Positions 1 through 8,995 of a DNA stretch of 64,000 nt are shown here, piece after piece. Both the position numbers and the translations under genes were made by a program. Source of the DNA: an uncultured Bacteroidota bacterium. Lineage in GTDB: Bacteria > Bacteroidota > Bacteroidia > Flavobacteriales > Flavobacteriaceae. The notes under the pieces were generated by a model. It had not been told where the DNA came from, ran no database searches, and saw nothing but the letters and a program-made list of their open reading frames with translations. Within the stretch, counting starts at the first letter, position 1. Every line of letters starts with the position of its first letter. Location: the NCBI GenBank assembly GCA_902512065.1, contig CABXHU010000002.1, positions 24,035 to 88,034 of the forward strand. The letters run 5' to 3'.

Positions 1-2
1 CA

Positions 3-2063
3 AATTTTTTATCAAGTTTTAATAGTAATTTTCAATTGTTCTTTATTGAGGATTGGGTGTTTCAGTATGACTTTGCAATAGAATCATTATGCAATCATTT
101 TAAAACTAAATCTTTAAAAGGGTTTGGTGTAGAAAATATAAGAGATGGTATTATTTCAGCTGGAGCTGTAATGCATTATTTAAGCGAGACTCAACATCAA
201 AAAATTAACCATATTACATCTATAAACAGAATACCTCAAGATGATTACATATGGATGGATGGATTTACAATTAAAAATTTAGAAATTTTCCAATCTTTAG
301 GAAGAGAAGGAAAAAGTTTGATTGATGTAATTGATAAAACTATTTCTCCTATGGGAGGAAGACTTCTTAAAAGATGGGTCGCTCTACCTTCAAAAAATAT
401 TAAGACAATTCAAGATAGGCATTTAACAGTAAAATATTTTATAGATGATGAATCATGTTTAAATAGTATTCAAGAAAAAATAAATGAAATTGGTGATCTT
501 GAAAGACTAGTTTCAAAAGCAGCAACAGCTAAAATAAATCCAAGAGAAGTGATTTATTTAAAAAATTCTCTAATTGCAATAGAGCCTATTAAAAAACTAA
601 CTAACCAATCTAATCATAAATCTTTAAAAGAACTTTCAAAATCTTTAGATCCATGTAAAAAACTAATACAAATAATAGACAAAACACTAAATGAAGATGC
701 TCCAGTAAACATATTAAAAGGTGATTCTATATCATCAGATTTTTCTAAGGAGCTAAAAAATCTGCGTGAAATGGCCTTTTCAAATAAAGAATTTTTAGAT
801 AAGATGTTAGAGGAGCAGAGTGAAATTACTGGAATACCATCTTTAAAAATTTCTTCAAACAATGTTTTTGGCTACTATATTGAAGTTAGAAATACTCATA
901 AGGATAAGGTTCCTGAGGATTGGATCAGAAAGCAGACATTGGTTAGTGCAGAACGCTATATTACAGAGGATTTAAAAAAATATGAACAAAAAATATTAGG
1001 AGCAGAGGAAAGAATATTAGAATTGGAGATACAGATTTTTCAAGACCTTATTGATAAGATGTATAAGTTCATTAAAGTTGTTCAAAACAATGCGTCAATT
1101 ATTTCTCAGCTTGACTGTCTTTCTTCATTTGCTAAGATTGCTATGGATAAAAGTTATTGTATGCCAGAGATAAATGAATCTTATGATTTAAAAATTTCAC
1201 AAGGAAGACATCCAGTAATAGAAACACAATTAGCAACTGAAGACCCCTATGTTGCAAATGATTTATTTTTAGATAGAGATTCTCAGCAGATAATTATGAT
1301 AACAGGCCCAAATATGTCTGGAAAATCTGCTCTTTTAAGACAAACTGCTCTTATAGTGATTATGGCTCAAATTGGATGTTTTGTCCCTGCTAAAAATCTA
1401 AAAATGGGAATAATTGATAAGATTTTTACTAGGGTAGGAGCTAGTGACAATATATCAATGGGAGAATCAACTTTTATGGTAGAAATGAATGAGACAGCAA
1501 CAATTCTTAATAATATTTCTGATAGAAGTTTAATTCTTCTTGATGAGATTGGGAGAGGCACTAGCACTTATGATGGAATTTCTATTGCATGGGCAATAAG
1601 TGAGTTTTTACATGATCAAATAACTAGAGCTAAAACACTTTTTGCAACACACTATCATGAACTTAATGAAATGACTTTATCATATGATAGAATTAAAAAT
1701 TTTAATGTATCAATTAAAGAAGAAAAGAATGATGTTTTGTTTTTAAGAAAATTAATTCCTGGTGGAAGTGAACATAGTTTTGGAATTCATGTTGCAAAAA
1801 TGGCTGGAATGCCAAAAAAGGTGTTAAATAAAGCAAATTCTATACTTAAAAAATTAGAAAAATCGCATTCTAGTGAACAACTTAACAAGGATATCAAATC
1901 TATAAAGAGCGATATTCAATTAGAGTTTTTTAAACTTGATGATCCAGCTTTAGAGGAAATAAAAGAGGAGTTATTAGACCTTGATATTAATTCAATGACT
2001 CCAATGGAAGCATTATTGAAGTTAAGCGAAATAAAAAGAAAAATTAGCGATTCAAAAGATTAG
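3..2063 (+). CDS. mutS: DNA mismatch repair protein MutS (5' end outside window)
   Basis: MutS recognises base mismatches and, using ATP, recruits downstream repair proteins. The frame is open back to the first bases of the window with no start codon, so the mismatch-binding domain I is missing; the TTG at 36 is an internal Leu codon. About 686 codons are present against roughly 860 to 880 in the family. The visible part covers connector, core/lever and clamp domains, then the ATPase: Walker A GPNMSGKS is encoded at 1305-1328, Walker B with LLDEIGRGTSTYDG near 1535-1575, and the FATHYHEL motif follows. The C-terminus has the usual acidic helical tail. It is followed by the tRNA pair on the same strand. 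Confidence 0.97.
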   Translation, partial: NFLSSFNSNFQLFFIEDWVFQYDFAIESLCNHFKTKSLKGFGVENIRDGIISAGAVMHYLSETQHQKINHITSINRIPQDDYIWMDGFTIKNLEIFQSLGREGKSLIDVIDKTISPMGGRLLKRWVALPSKNIKTIQDRHLTVKYFIDDESCLNSIQEKINEIGDLERLVSKAATAKINPREVIYLKNSLIAIEPIKKLTNQSNHKSLKELSKSLDPCKKLIQIIDKTLNEDAPVNILKGDSISSDFSKELKNLREMAFSNKEFLDKMLEEQSEITGIPSLKISSNNVFGYYIEVRNTHKDKVPEDWIRKQTLVSAERYITEDLKKYEQKILGAEERILELEIQIFQDLIDKMYKFIKVVQNNASIISQLDCLSSFAKIAMDKSYCMPEINESYDLKISQGRHPVIETQLATEDPYVANDLFLDRDSQQIIMITGPNMSGKSALLRQTALIVIMAQIGCFVPAKNLKMGIIDKIFTRVGASDNISMGESTFMVEMNETATILNNISDRSLILLDEIGRGTSTYDGISIAWAISEFLHDQITRAKTLFATHYHELNEMTLSYDRIKNFNVSIKEEKNDVLFLRKLIPGGSEHSFGIHVAKMAGMPKKVLNKANSILKKLEKSHSSEQLNKDIKSIKSDIQLEFFKLDDPALEEIKEELLDLDINSMTPMEALLKLSEIKRKISDSKD

Positions 2064-2092
2064 AAGAATACGACCCTTTTTTATAAAATCTC

Positions 2093-2122
2093 TTTGCTTT
2101 TCCCTAAATTGTTATAAATTTG
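2093..2122 (+). promoter_or_regulatory. Promoter of the tRNA-Gly/tRNA-Leu unit
   Basis: A TTTG (2093-2096) is followed after 18 bases by TAAATTTG (2115-2122). This matches the Bacteroidota -33 TTTG and -7 TAnnTTTG elements with slightly short spacing. Transcription would begin near 2129, about 30 bases before the first tRNA. Confidence 0.7.
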
Positions 2123-2159
2123 CATCCGCACTAATATAGTGCTCGTTCATTCAAATATT

Positions 2160-2234
2160 GCGAAAGTAGCTCAGGGGTAGAGCATCACCTTGCCAAGGTG
2201 AGGGTCGCGGGTTCAAATCCCGTCTTTCGCTCCA
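2160..2234 (+). tRNA. tRNA-Gly (GCC)
   Basis: The acceptor stem is GCGAAAG at 2160-2166 pairing with CTTTCGC at 2224-2230. The anticodon stem-loop TCACC-TTGCCAA-GGTGA gives anticodon GCC. The T-loop GGTTCAAATCC is intact. The discriminator is T, and CCA is encoded at 2232-2234. Confidence 0.98.
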
Positions 2235-2255
2235 GAAGATATTATATAGTATAAT

Positions 2256-2341
2256 GCTGAAGTGGTGGAATTGGTAGACACGTTGGACTTAAAATCCAAT
2301 GGATAGTAATATCCGTGCGGGTTCAAGTCCCGCCTTCAGTA
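2256..2341 (+). tRNA. tRNA-Leu (UAA)
   Basis: This is a class II tRNA with a long variable arm (GGATAGTAATATCC). The acceptor arm GCTGAAG pairs with CTTCAGT, with a G-U pair at position 1-72. Anticodon loop CTTAAAA carries anticodon TAA, and GGTTCAAGTCC forms the T-arm. CCA is not encoded. It lies 21 bases after tRNA-Gly and is probably co-transcribed with it. Confidence 0.97.
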
Positions 2342-2348
2342 CAAAAGA

Positions 2349-2378
2349 GGAGATGCTCGAAAGTTCATCTCCTTTTTT
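2349..2378 (+). terminator. Intrinsic terminator after the tRNA pair (probably bidirectional)
   Basis: GGAGATG (2349-2355) pairs with CATCTCC (2366-2372), followed by a T6 run. The converging helicase gene ends at 2381, so the hairpin probably serves both directions, although the A-rich side facing the helicase is weaker. Confidence 0.8.
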
Positions 2379-2380
2379 AA

Positions 2381-4099
2381 TTATCTAAAGCGAGATTTTG
2401 TTTTACTGCTTTTTCTTGAATTTTTTCTAGACCCTGATTTTTTTCTTGATCCTCTTCTGTCTTTTCTTCGCCTAGAAGGTTTTTCTTCAAATTCAGAGGG
2501 ATTACCTAAAATTAGTTCATTTCCTTTGAAGTCAATTTTTTTGATATTCTTGACAAAATCATCCTTATAGTCTTTGTCAATTTCAAAAAAGGTCTGGTAT
2601 CTACTTAGCTCGATTTTACCAATTTCAATATCATTAGATTTTAATGCTCTATTAACGATTGAGATAATATCTAAGGGGGTTGCTCTGTGTTTTCTGCCAA
2701 TATTAATTGAAAATGCAGTAAGCGATTTCCCATTTCTATTGCCTTTTTTTGAGCTTCTCTTATTTATAGATCTTTTAGTATTAAGTTTATTTGATTCCTT
2801 ATAGTATTTTAGAAATCTATTGAACTCCGCAGAAACAAATCTCTTAATCAATTCTTCTCTGTTTAACCACTCAAGTTTTTTGTATATATTATCTAAAAAT
2901 GGTTTGATTTGTTCCTCATCTACATCGACATTTTCAATTTTGTCTATAAGCTTATACAATTGTTTAGAACAAATTTCATTTCCTGAAGGAACTTCCTTTG
3001 GAATAAATTTAATTGCTCCTTTTTTTTCAATTGATTTAATTTTTCTTTTCTCGCTGCTGTTAGATATAGCTATAGAAATACCACTTTTCCCAGCCCTAGC
3101 TGTTCTGCCGCTTCTGTGAATATAAACTTCAGGATCATCTGGAAGTGAATAGTTGATTATATGAGTTATATCATCAACATCTAACCCTCTAGCTGCAACA
3201 TCAGTGGCTATTAATATTTGTAAAGATTTATCTCTAAATCTCTGCATTACTTCATCTCTTTGATTTTGAGAAAGATCTCCATGAATAGCGTCAGCATTAT
3301 AACCTTCTGCCATAAATTTATTAGCTATATCTTTTGTATGCCTTTTTGTTCTGCAAAAAACAATTCCATAAATATTTGGATTGACGTCAGCAATTCTTTT
3401 TAGAGCTTCATATTTATTTCTAGAGCTAACATCATATATATGATGTTCAATATTTTTTGCGCTAGAATTCAATTTAGAGACAGCTATTTCCTTTGCATCT
3501 TTCATGTAATTTCTTGATATACTCTTTACTTCTTTAGACATTGTTGCTGAAAATAGCATAGTTTGTTTATTGGACGGGGTCTTGTCTAAAATAAAATCTA
3601 AATCATCTTTGAATCCCATACTTAACATCTCATCAGCTTCATCTAAAACAACTTTATTAACTATATCTAGTTTTAATATTTTACGCTTGATTAGATCTTT
3701 AGTCCTTCCGGGTGTTCCTACTATTATTTGAACACCTTTTTTAATTGATTTTATCTGTTTTTCGATATTTGTCCCACCATATACAGGCAGCACTTTAACA
3801 TAATCAAGGTATTTAGAAAATGCTATTAGATCTTTAGCAATTTGAATGCATAATTCCCTAGTCGGACATAATACTATTGCTTGTACGTGCTTTATTTTTG
3901 GATCTATCTGTTGAATAATAGGCAATCCAAAAGCTGCTGTTTTCCCTGTGCCAGTTTGAGCTAATGATATTAAATCTTGACCGCTTGTTAGAAGATAAGG
4001 TATAGACTCTTTTTGAATAGGAGTGGGTGTTTCAAATCCCATTTCTTGAATAGATTTAAGTAATTCTTTATTGACACCGATATCTTTAAAATTTGCCAT
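2381..4099 (-). CDS. DEAD-box ATP-dependent RNA helicase
   Basis: A 572-residue cytoplasmic RNA helicase of the DeaD/CsdA type that remodels RNA duplexes and RNA-protein complexes. All core motifs are visible in order: Q motif TPTPIQ near 24-29, motif I AQTGTGKT 47-54, PTREL 79-83, TPGR 129-132, DEAD 153-156, SAT 184-186 and HRSGRTARAG 328-337. After the helicase core comes a DbpA-like RNA-binding domain (roughly 460-540) and a basic Arg/Lys/Ser-rich tail of about 35 residues that probably binds RNA nonspecifically. The exact paralogue (deaD, csdA or a Bacteroidota-specific member) cannot be fixed from sequence alone. Confidence 0.95.
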   Translation of the reverse strand: MANFKDIGVNKELLKSIQEMGFETPTPIQKESIPYLLTSGQDLISLAQTGTGKTAAFGLPIIQQIDPKIKHVQAIVLCPTRELCIQIAKDLIAFSKYLDYVKVLPVYGGTNIEKQIKSIKKGVQIIVGTPGRTKDLIKRKILKLDIVNKVVLDEADEMLSMGFKDDLDFILDKTPSNKQTMLFSATMSKEVKSISRNYMKDAKEIAVSKLNSSAKNIEHHIYDVSSRNKYEALKRIADVNPNIYGIVFCRTKRHTKDIANKFMAEGYNADAIHGDLSQNQRDEVMQRFRDKSLQILIATDVAARGLDVDDITHIINYSLPDDPEVYIHRSGRTARAGKSGISIAISNSSEKRKIKSIEKKGAIKFIPKEVPSGNEICSKQLYKLIDKIENVDVDEEQIKPFLDNIYKKLEWLNREELIKRFVSAEFNRFLKYYKESNKLNTKRSINKRSSKKGNRNGKSLTAFSINIGRKHRATPLDIISIVNRALKSNDIEIGKIELSRYQTFFEIDKDYKDDFVKNIKKIDFKGNELILGNPSEFEEKPSRRRKDRRGSRKKSGSRKNSRKSSKTKSRFR

Positions 4100-4284
4100 A
4101 ATTTTGTTAAAGTGTGCAAATGTCGACTATTTAATCCAGTATTTACGAGAAGTAACTAAAGAATTATTTTTAAAGAGGGATTATTCCGATTTCTTTCTGT
4201 GGGTCCAGATTCAGCAATAAAGAAGCAAAGCACGCTTCATAAGAATAAAATTGTATAGATTACAAATATAGTTTTAAAAAAAAA

Positions 4285-4617
4285 TCATTTGTATTTATTG
4301 TAAATAGCTGAAAAGATAAATAATACTCCAGGCAATGCCAATGCGTCTATCATAGAAAAATCATATGGGCTGTCGTCTATTAAATTAAAGGCTCCTATAC
4401 TTATTACTGTAATAACTCCGCCAATAAGCTCCCGCCTCCAAGCAATTATTTGCCCTAAACACACCCCGATTGGAAAAAACAAAAATAATGCCCCCTCTTT
4501 CATCGAAAGAACTTTGGTAAATTCATCTCCAGTCAAATGAGCAATGAAAAAGAACACTATAATTCCTATTGAGATTGCACTAGAAATTCTGGCAATCAAA
4601 TAAAGAACTTTTTTCAT
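4285..4617 (-). CDS. Small integral membrane protein, unknown function
   Basis: A 110-residue protein with about four hydrophobic segments: residues 5-27, 40-60, 65-80 and 90-106. No catalytic or metal-binding motif is visible and I do not recognise the family with certainty. It is divergent from the outer-membrane protein at 4734. A candidate FNR-type operator at 4663-4676 lies in the shared upstream region, so it may belong to the nos regulon. Confidence 0.75.
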   Translation of the reverse strand: MKKVLYLIARISSAISIGIIVFFFIAHLTGDEFTKVLSMKEGALFLFFPIGVCLGQIIAWRRELIGGVITVISIGAFNLIDDSPYDFSMIDALALPGVLFIFSAIYNKYK

Positions 4618-4662
4618 GTTTTATGTTTCTGTTTAATATAGCGCTTTTAATAGGGTAAAAAC

Positions 4663-4676
4663 ATGATAATTATCAT
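4663..4676. promoter_or_regulatory. FNR-type operator, copy 1
   Basis: ATGATAATTATCAT is a perfect 14-bp palindrome. It lies between divergent genes, about 50 bases from the membrane protein start and 57 from the outer-membrane protein start. A TTTG (4695-4698) follows on the plus strand, 35 bases from the palindrome's first base, so the spacing differs from the other three copies. Confidence 0.65.
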
Positions 4677-4733
4677 ATTTTTTTGACTCTAATTTTTGTT
4701 TCTTAAGTTTTTTAATTTAATTCCTCTTTTCCT

Positions 4734-5798
4734 ATGAAAAATTTGACACTTATCCTGGCTCTTTTCTTTCTTAATATTTCATTTTCACAAGACAATTTTT
4801 GTTGTACTTCACCTGATGATCCTGAATGTTGCTCACTAAATGATAATAAAGATTGTTGTGCAGAGCGACCTGATGGTCATGGTCCTATAAATTTAATGGG
4901 AGATCATATGCATAGTAAAGGAGATTTAATGTTTTCGTATCATTATATGGGAATGTTTATGGAAGGTGCTCTAACAGGTTCTGAGGAAATTTCAACAGAA
5001 ACAATCTTTGAAAATTATATAAATTCTCCTGAAAAAATGAAAATGGATATGCACATTTTGAGTCTTATGTTTGCACCAAGTGATGAGATCACTCTAATGT
5101 TAATGGCAAATTATACTTCGAAATCAATGGATATATTTACAAACACTCTTGAGGTGTTTAATACGAATTCAAGTGGTTTTGGTGATATTTCTGTAATGGG
5201 ATTGTATAAAATCATGTATGAACCAAAGCAAGCTGCACATTTTAATGTGGGATTCTCAATTCCAACAGGAAGTATTGATCAAAGAGACAATACACCAATG
5301 ATGAATAATACTTTGCTGGGCTATTCTATGCAACTTGGTAGTGGAACCTTTGATGTAATAATTGGAGGAACATATTTTAATCAATTAGAAAATTTTTCCT
5401 GGGGAGCGCAAACACTATATAAGTCTAGAATTGGTAAGAACTCCAAACATTATACTCTTGGAGATAGAGCAGAAGCTACAATATGGAGCGCCTTTAAGGT
5501 TTCTAAAAAGTTAAGTCTTTCAACTAGTATAAACTATTATAAACTGAAGAATTTAGAAGGTTATGATTCAGATTTAAATTCAATGATAAACCCATTAGTC
5601 AACTCAATAAATTCTGGAAGAAGCCAAATAGATTTTGGTATTGGCAGTAACTATATTATTCCTTCAACAAGTTTAAATAAACTTAGACTATCTATTCAGG
5701 CTAGTTATCCTTTATATCAAAATGTTAATGGCATTCAAATGAAAAACACATGGAGCGGAGTTTTTGGCTTAAAATATTCATTTAAAAATACTCTGTAA
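4734..5798 (+). CDS. Outer-membrane beta-barrel protein with Cys-pair and His/Met-rich N-terminus
   Basis: A 354-residue exported protein with a signal peptide (about 1-19, cleaved near FSQ). The mature N-terminus has three Cys pairs (23/24, 32/33, 41/42), then the metal-binding-looking GDHMH (56-60) and a Met-rich stretch (Tyr-Met-Gly-Met-Phe-Met). The rest is alternating beta-strand sequence ending in KYSFKNTL, as expected of an outer-membrane barrel. Similar proteins are usually annotated as outer-membrane transporters of the phenol-degradation MetA type and sit beside copper genes. The Cys/His/Met content and the position upstream of nosZ suggest copper delivery or sensing at the outer membrane, but that is inference. 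Confidence 0.75.
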   Translation: MKNLTLILALFFLNISFSQDNFCCTSPDDPECCSLNDNKDCCAERPDGHGPINLMGDHMHSKGDLMFSYHYMGMFMEGALTGSEEISTETIFENYINSPEKMKMDMHILSLMFAPSDEITLMLMANYTSKSMDIFTNTLEVFNTNSSGFGDISVMGLYKIMYEPKQAAHFNVGFSIPTGSIDQRDNTPMMNNTLLGYSMQLGSGTFDVIIGGTYFNQLENFSWGAQTLYKSRIGKNSKHYTLGDRAEATIWSAFKVSKKLSLSTSINYYKLKNLEGYDSDLNSMINPLVNSINSGRSQIDFGIGSNYIIPSTSLNKLRLSIQASYPLYQNVNGIQMKNTWSGVFGLKYSFKNTL

Positions 5799-5820
5799 TT
5801 ACTGATTTTTTTTTGTTTTT

Positions 5821-5834
5821 ATGATAATTGTCAT
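5821..5834. promoter_or_regulatory. FNR-type operator, copy 2 (nos operon promoter)
   Basis: ATGATAATTGTCAT is palindromic except for one central pair. A perfect -7 element, TATTTTTG, lies at 5857-5864, with its G exactly 43 bases after the first base of the palindrome. This puts the operator centre near -43, the class II activator position. The first gene starts at 5892. Confidence 0.75.
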
Positions 5835-5891
5835 TTTATTAAAAATGATGCTAATTTATTTTTGGTGTATTAATACTAAAAGACTTGTATT

Positions 5892-6482
5892 ATGAAAAAA
5901 TCTAAGATATCATTCACAGCTCTATTGTCAATTTTATTTGTTGCAGCATTAGCAATTATTTATATTGATTTTACTCAGGCCACTAGAGAATTTGTCACTA
6001 ATTCAGATTCTGTAACTAATTTAAATACTCCTCTAGGGCAAGCAAGTGTTGTAGATAATATTTCAGATCCAAATATTTTACAAGTAGCAATGAGTTCAAA
6101 AGACCACACAACTCTTGTAACAGCTATTCAGGCTGCTCAAATTGAACATGTCTTAGTTAATGCAGGGCCATTAACTGTTTTTGCCCCAACAAATGAAGCC
6201 TTTGATTTCTTACCTAAAGGTACAATTGAAAATTTATTAGAGCCTGAAAACAAACAAGAACTAACTACAATTTTAACACAACATGCTGCTCCTGGAACAT
6301 TTGATATTGAAAAACTAAGGAAGGAAGCTGCAAAAAAAAGAAAAATATATATGGCAACTGGGTCTTATTTAGAAATAACAACAAAAGGAGAACATGTTTT
6401 TGTTAATGGCTGTAAAGTTATTGCTTCTATACCAACAGTAAATGGCATTATAAATGTAATTGATAAAGTAATTATTCTATAA
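5892..6482 (+). CDS. Fasciclin-domain exported protein
   Basis: A 196-residue protein with an N-terminal membrane anchor or signal (residues 8-25) and one fasciclin (FAS1/beta-Ig-H3) domain. The domain is recognised by its H1 box GPLTVFAPTNEAFDFLP (about 95-111) and its C-terminal box VNGIINVIDKVIIL. FAS1 domains mediate protein or surface contacts and have no known catalytic chemistry. It is the first gene after the operator at 5821 and lies 12 bases before a cytochrome c gene. Fasciclin genes have been seen with Bacteroidota nos clusters; their role is unknown. Confidence 0.9.
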   Translation: MKKSKISFTALLSILFVAALAIIYIDFTQATREFVTNSDSVTNLNTPLGQASVVDNISDPNILQVAMSSKDHTTLVTAIQAAQIEHVLVNAGPLTVFAPTNEAFDFLPKGTIENLLEPENKQELTTILTQHAAPGTFDIEKLRKEAAKKRKIYMATGSYLEITTKGEHVFVNGCKVIASIPTVNGIINVIDKVIIL

Positions 6483-6494
6483 ATATTTTTTAAA

Positions 6495-6959
6495 ATGAGA
6501 AAAAAAACATTAGTACAATTTATATTATTGGGAATCTTAACATACTCATGTAGTAGTGATGCATCCTTAAACAAATCTAACTTTGAAACAAAAGCACTTT
6601 CTACAAAAACAATAAATAATCCAATGCAAGATAAAGGGATTGGCCCCATTACATCAGTAAAAATAAATACTGAAATTAATAAAGATCTGGCTATTCATGG
6701 AAAAACTTTATTTGAAACAAATTGTATAGCCTGTCATAAGCTAGATAAACGATTTATTGGCCCCGCAATCACAGGTATTACTAAAAGAAGATCTCCAGAA
6801 TGGATAATGAATATGGTTTTGAATCCTGAGCAAATGGTTAAAGAAAACCAATTGGCAAAACAATTATTAATGGAATACATGTCGCCAATGGCAAATCAGA
6901 ATCTTACAGAAAATGAAGCACGCGCTGTGCTTGAGTATTTTATTGAAATTGATAACTAA
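6495..6959 (+). CDS. Cytochrome c lipoprotein (monoheme)
   Basis: A 154-residue periplasm-facing cytochrome c. The N-terminus is a lipoprotein signal with the acylated Cys at 19 (TYSC). The heme site is CIACH at 77-81, and the likely axial Met is M129 or M132 in YMSPMANQNL. It lies between the fasciclin gene and nosZ, 15 bases before nosZ, so it is the natural candidate to carry electrons from the quinol pool to NosZ. Confidence 0.92.
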   Translation: MRKKTLVQFILLGILTYSCSSDASLNKSNFETKALSTKTINNPMQDKGIGPITSVKINTEINKDLAIHGKTLFETNCIACHKLDKRFIGPAITGITKRRSPEWIMNMVLNPEQMVKENQLAKQLLMEYMSPMANQNLTENEARAVLEYFIEIDN

Positions 6960-6974
6960 ATAACACTAAATATT

Positions 6975-8978
6975 ATGATAGATTTTAAAAACACAATTAA
7001 AGATATTAAAGATTTTATTTATATCTGGTTTGGGGAATTAATTTTTGTTGCTGGGTTAATCTTATTATTATTCTTTTTTCTTTCATGTGAAGAAACATCT
7101 AATCAAGGAGCTTTAAAGAGTGATATAGCTGAAAAAGTATATGTACCACCAGGAGAACACGATGAATTTTATGCATTAATTTCTGGTGGCTTTAGCGGTC
7201 AATTATCAGTTTATGGACTACCATCTGGAAGGCTTTTTAAAGTAATTCCTGTTTTTTCTCAAGATCCAGAAAAGGCATACGGATATAATGAAGAAACCAA
7301 GCCAATGCTTAATACTTCATATGGCTTTGTTCCCTGGGGAGATGCACACCATCCTGATATTTCACAAACTAATGGCGAACTAGACGGTAGATGGGTGTTT
7401 ATAAATGAGAATAATACACCAAGAGTTGCAAGAATTGATTTAACAACTTTTGAAACCGTTGAAATTATTGAATTACCTAATTCTGCAGGGAATCATAGCT
7501 CTCCTTATGTTACGGATAACACGGAATATGTGGTTGCAGGAACGCGTTTTGGAGTGCCTGTTCCACAACGCGATATGCCAATAGATGAGTATAAAGGAAA
7601 TTTTAAAGGAGCTCTTTCCTTTATAAAAGTTGATCAAGAAACCGGAGGCATGAATTTAGAGTTTCAAATAATGATGCCAGGATTTGATTATGATAAAGCT
7701 CATCCAGGGAGAGGGAAATCTCATGGATGGATGTTTTTTACTACATATAATGTAGAAGAAAGCAATACATTACTTGAAGTTAATGCCTCTCAAAGAGATA
7801 AAGATTTTATAGCTGCTGTAAACTGGAAAAAAGCAGAGGAATATATTAAATCTGGAAAGTATACAACCATGAGCACGAAATATGCTCATAATGTATATGA
7901 TGAACATACTCAATCTGCGACAAGTACAATGAAAAAGGAGGTTAAAATATTAGATCCTAAGGAATGTCCTGGACTTGTTTATTTTATTCCTATGCCGAAA
8001 TCTCCACATGGATGTGATGTAGACCCCTCTGGAGAATATATAGTGGGAAGCGGAAAATTGTCAGCGAATGTCACTGTGCATTCGTTTTCAAAAATGATCA
8101 AAGCAATTAGTGAAAAAAAGTTTGATGGAGAGGCTTATGGAATTCCAATAATTAATTTTGAAGATGCACTTGCAGGAGTCGTTAAGCAGCCTGGATTGGG
8201 ACCTCTTCATACAGAATTTGACAATAAAGGGAATGGATATACAACATTTTTTATTTCTTCAGAGGTTGTTAAATGGAAATTAGGAACATGGGAAATTTTA
8301 GACAGAAAACCAACTTATTATTCTGTAGGACATTTAATGATCCCTGGAGGAAATTCCCAAAGTCCCTTTGGTAAGTATCTTCTTGCATTGAATAAAATTA
8401 CAAAAGACAGGTATCTTCCAACTGGTCCTGAGGTATGTCACTCTGCACAGTTATATGATATATCTGGCAGTAAAATGGAATTGTTATTAGATTTTCCTAC
8501 CATAGGAGAGCCTCATTATGCTGCTGGAATTCCAGCAAGTTTAATCAAAGAAAAATCTAAAAAAATATACAAATTAGAAGAGAACCATCACCCTTATGTT
8601 ACAAGAAGTCCAAAGGATGCAAAAGTTGTTCGAAATGGAAATGAAGTTCATGTATATATGACCATGATAAGATCTCATTTTGCGCCTGATAATATAGAAG
8701 GGGTTAAAGAAGGTGACAAGGTCTATTTTCATGTAACAAATCTTGAGCAGGATTATGATGTTCCTCACGGGGTCGCTATGATTGGTGCAAACACTTCAGA
8801 ATTACTAATTATGCCAGGGCAAACAGAAACCTTTATTTGGGATGCTAATCAAGAGGGGGTATGGCCATTTTATTGTACAGATTTTTGTTCAGCCCTTCAT
8901 CAAGAAATGCAAGGATATGTTAGGGTGTCACCTAAAAGTAGTAACATAAAATTAAATTGGTCTTTAGACGGAGAATAA
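6975..8978 (+). CDS. nosZ: Nitrous oxide reductase NosZ, Sec-type (clade II)
   Basis: Reduces N2O to N2 in the periplasm using two copper centres. All seven CuZ histidines are identifiable: H125 and H126 (DAHHPD), H174 (GNHSS), H345 (SPHGCD), H412 (GPLHTEF), H453 (VGHLM) and H514 (GEPHYA). The C-terminal cupredoxin domain carries the CuA ligands H598 (VPHGV), C634, C638, H642 and M645 (CTDFCSALHQEM). There is no twin-arginine motif. The N-terminus is a hydrophobic segment ending in a lipobox-like FFLSC (Cys 38), which fits the Sec-dependent, possibly membrane-anchored clade II enzyme. Length 667 is normal. It sits mid-operon. Confidence 0.98.
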   Translation: MIDFKNTIKDIKDFIYIWFGELIFVAGLILLLFFFLSCEETSNQGALKSDIAEKVYVPPGEHDEFYALISGGFSGQLSVYGLPSGRLFKVIPVFSQDPEKAYGYNEETKPMLNTSYGFVPWGDAHHPDISQTNGELDGRWVFINENNTPRVARIDLTTFETVEIIELPNSAGNHSSPYVTDNTEYVVAGTRFGVPVPQRDMPIDEYKGNFKGALSFIKVDQETGGMNLEFQIMMPGFDYDKAHPGRGKSHGWMFFTTYNVEESNTLLEVNASQRDKDFIAAVNWKKAEEYIKSGKYTTMSTKYAHNVYDEHTQSATSTMKKEVKILDPKECPGLVYFIPMPKSPHGCDVDPSGEYIVGSGKLSANVTVHSFSKMIKAISEKKFDGEAYGIPIINFEDALAGVVKQPGLGPLHTEFDNKGNGYTTFFISSEVVKWKLGTWEILDRKPTYYSVGHLMIPGGNSQSPFGKYLLALNKITKDRYLPTGPEVCHSAQLYDISGSKMELLLDFPTIGEPHYAAGIPASLIKEKSKKIYKLEENHHPYVTRSPKDAKVVRNGNEVHVYMTMIRSHFAPDNIEGVKEGDKVYFHVTNLEQDYDVPHGVAMIGANTSELLIMPGQTETFIWDANQEGVWPFYCTDFCSALHQEMQGYVRVSPKSSNIKLNWSLDGE

Positions 8979-8995
8979 TAATAAACAAATAAGTT

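Noticed and set aside
36..38. TTG as a possible start of mutS
   Set aside because: The frame is open and MutS-like before it, and the family is about 190 residues longer, so it is an internal Leu codon of a gene cut by the window edge.
2820..3119. A 99-codon open frame antisense to the helicase
   Set aside because: Shadow frame inside the DEAD-box helicase; hydrophobic Ser/Leu-rich composition arises from the complement of its charged codons.
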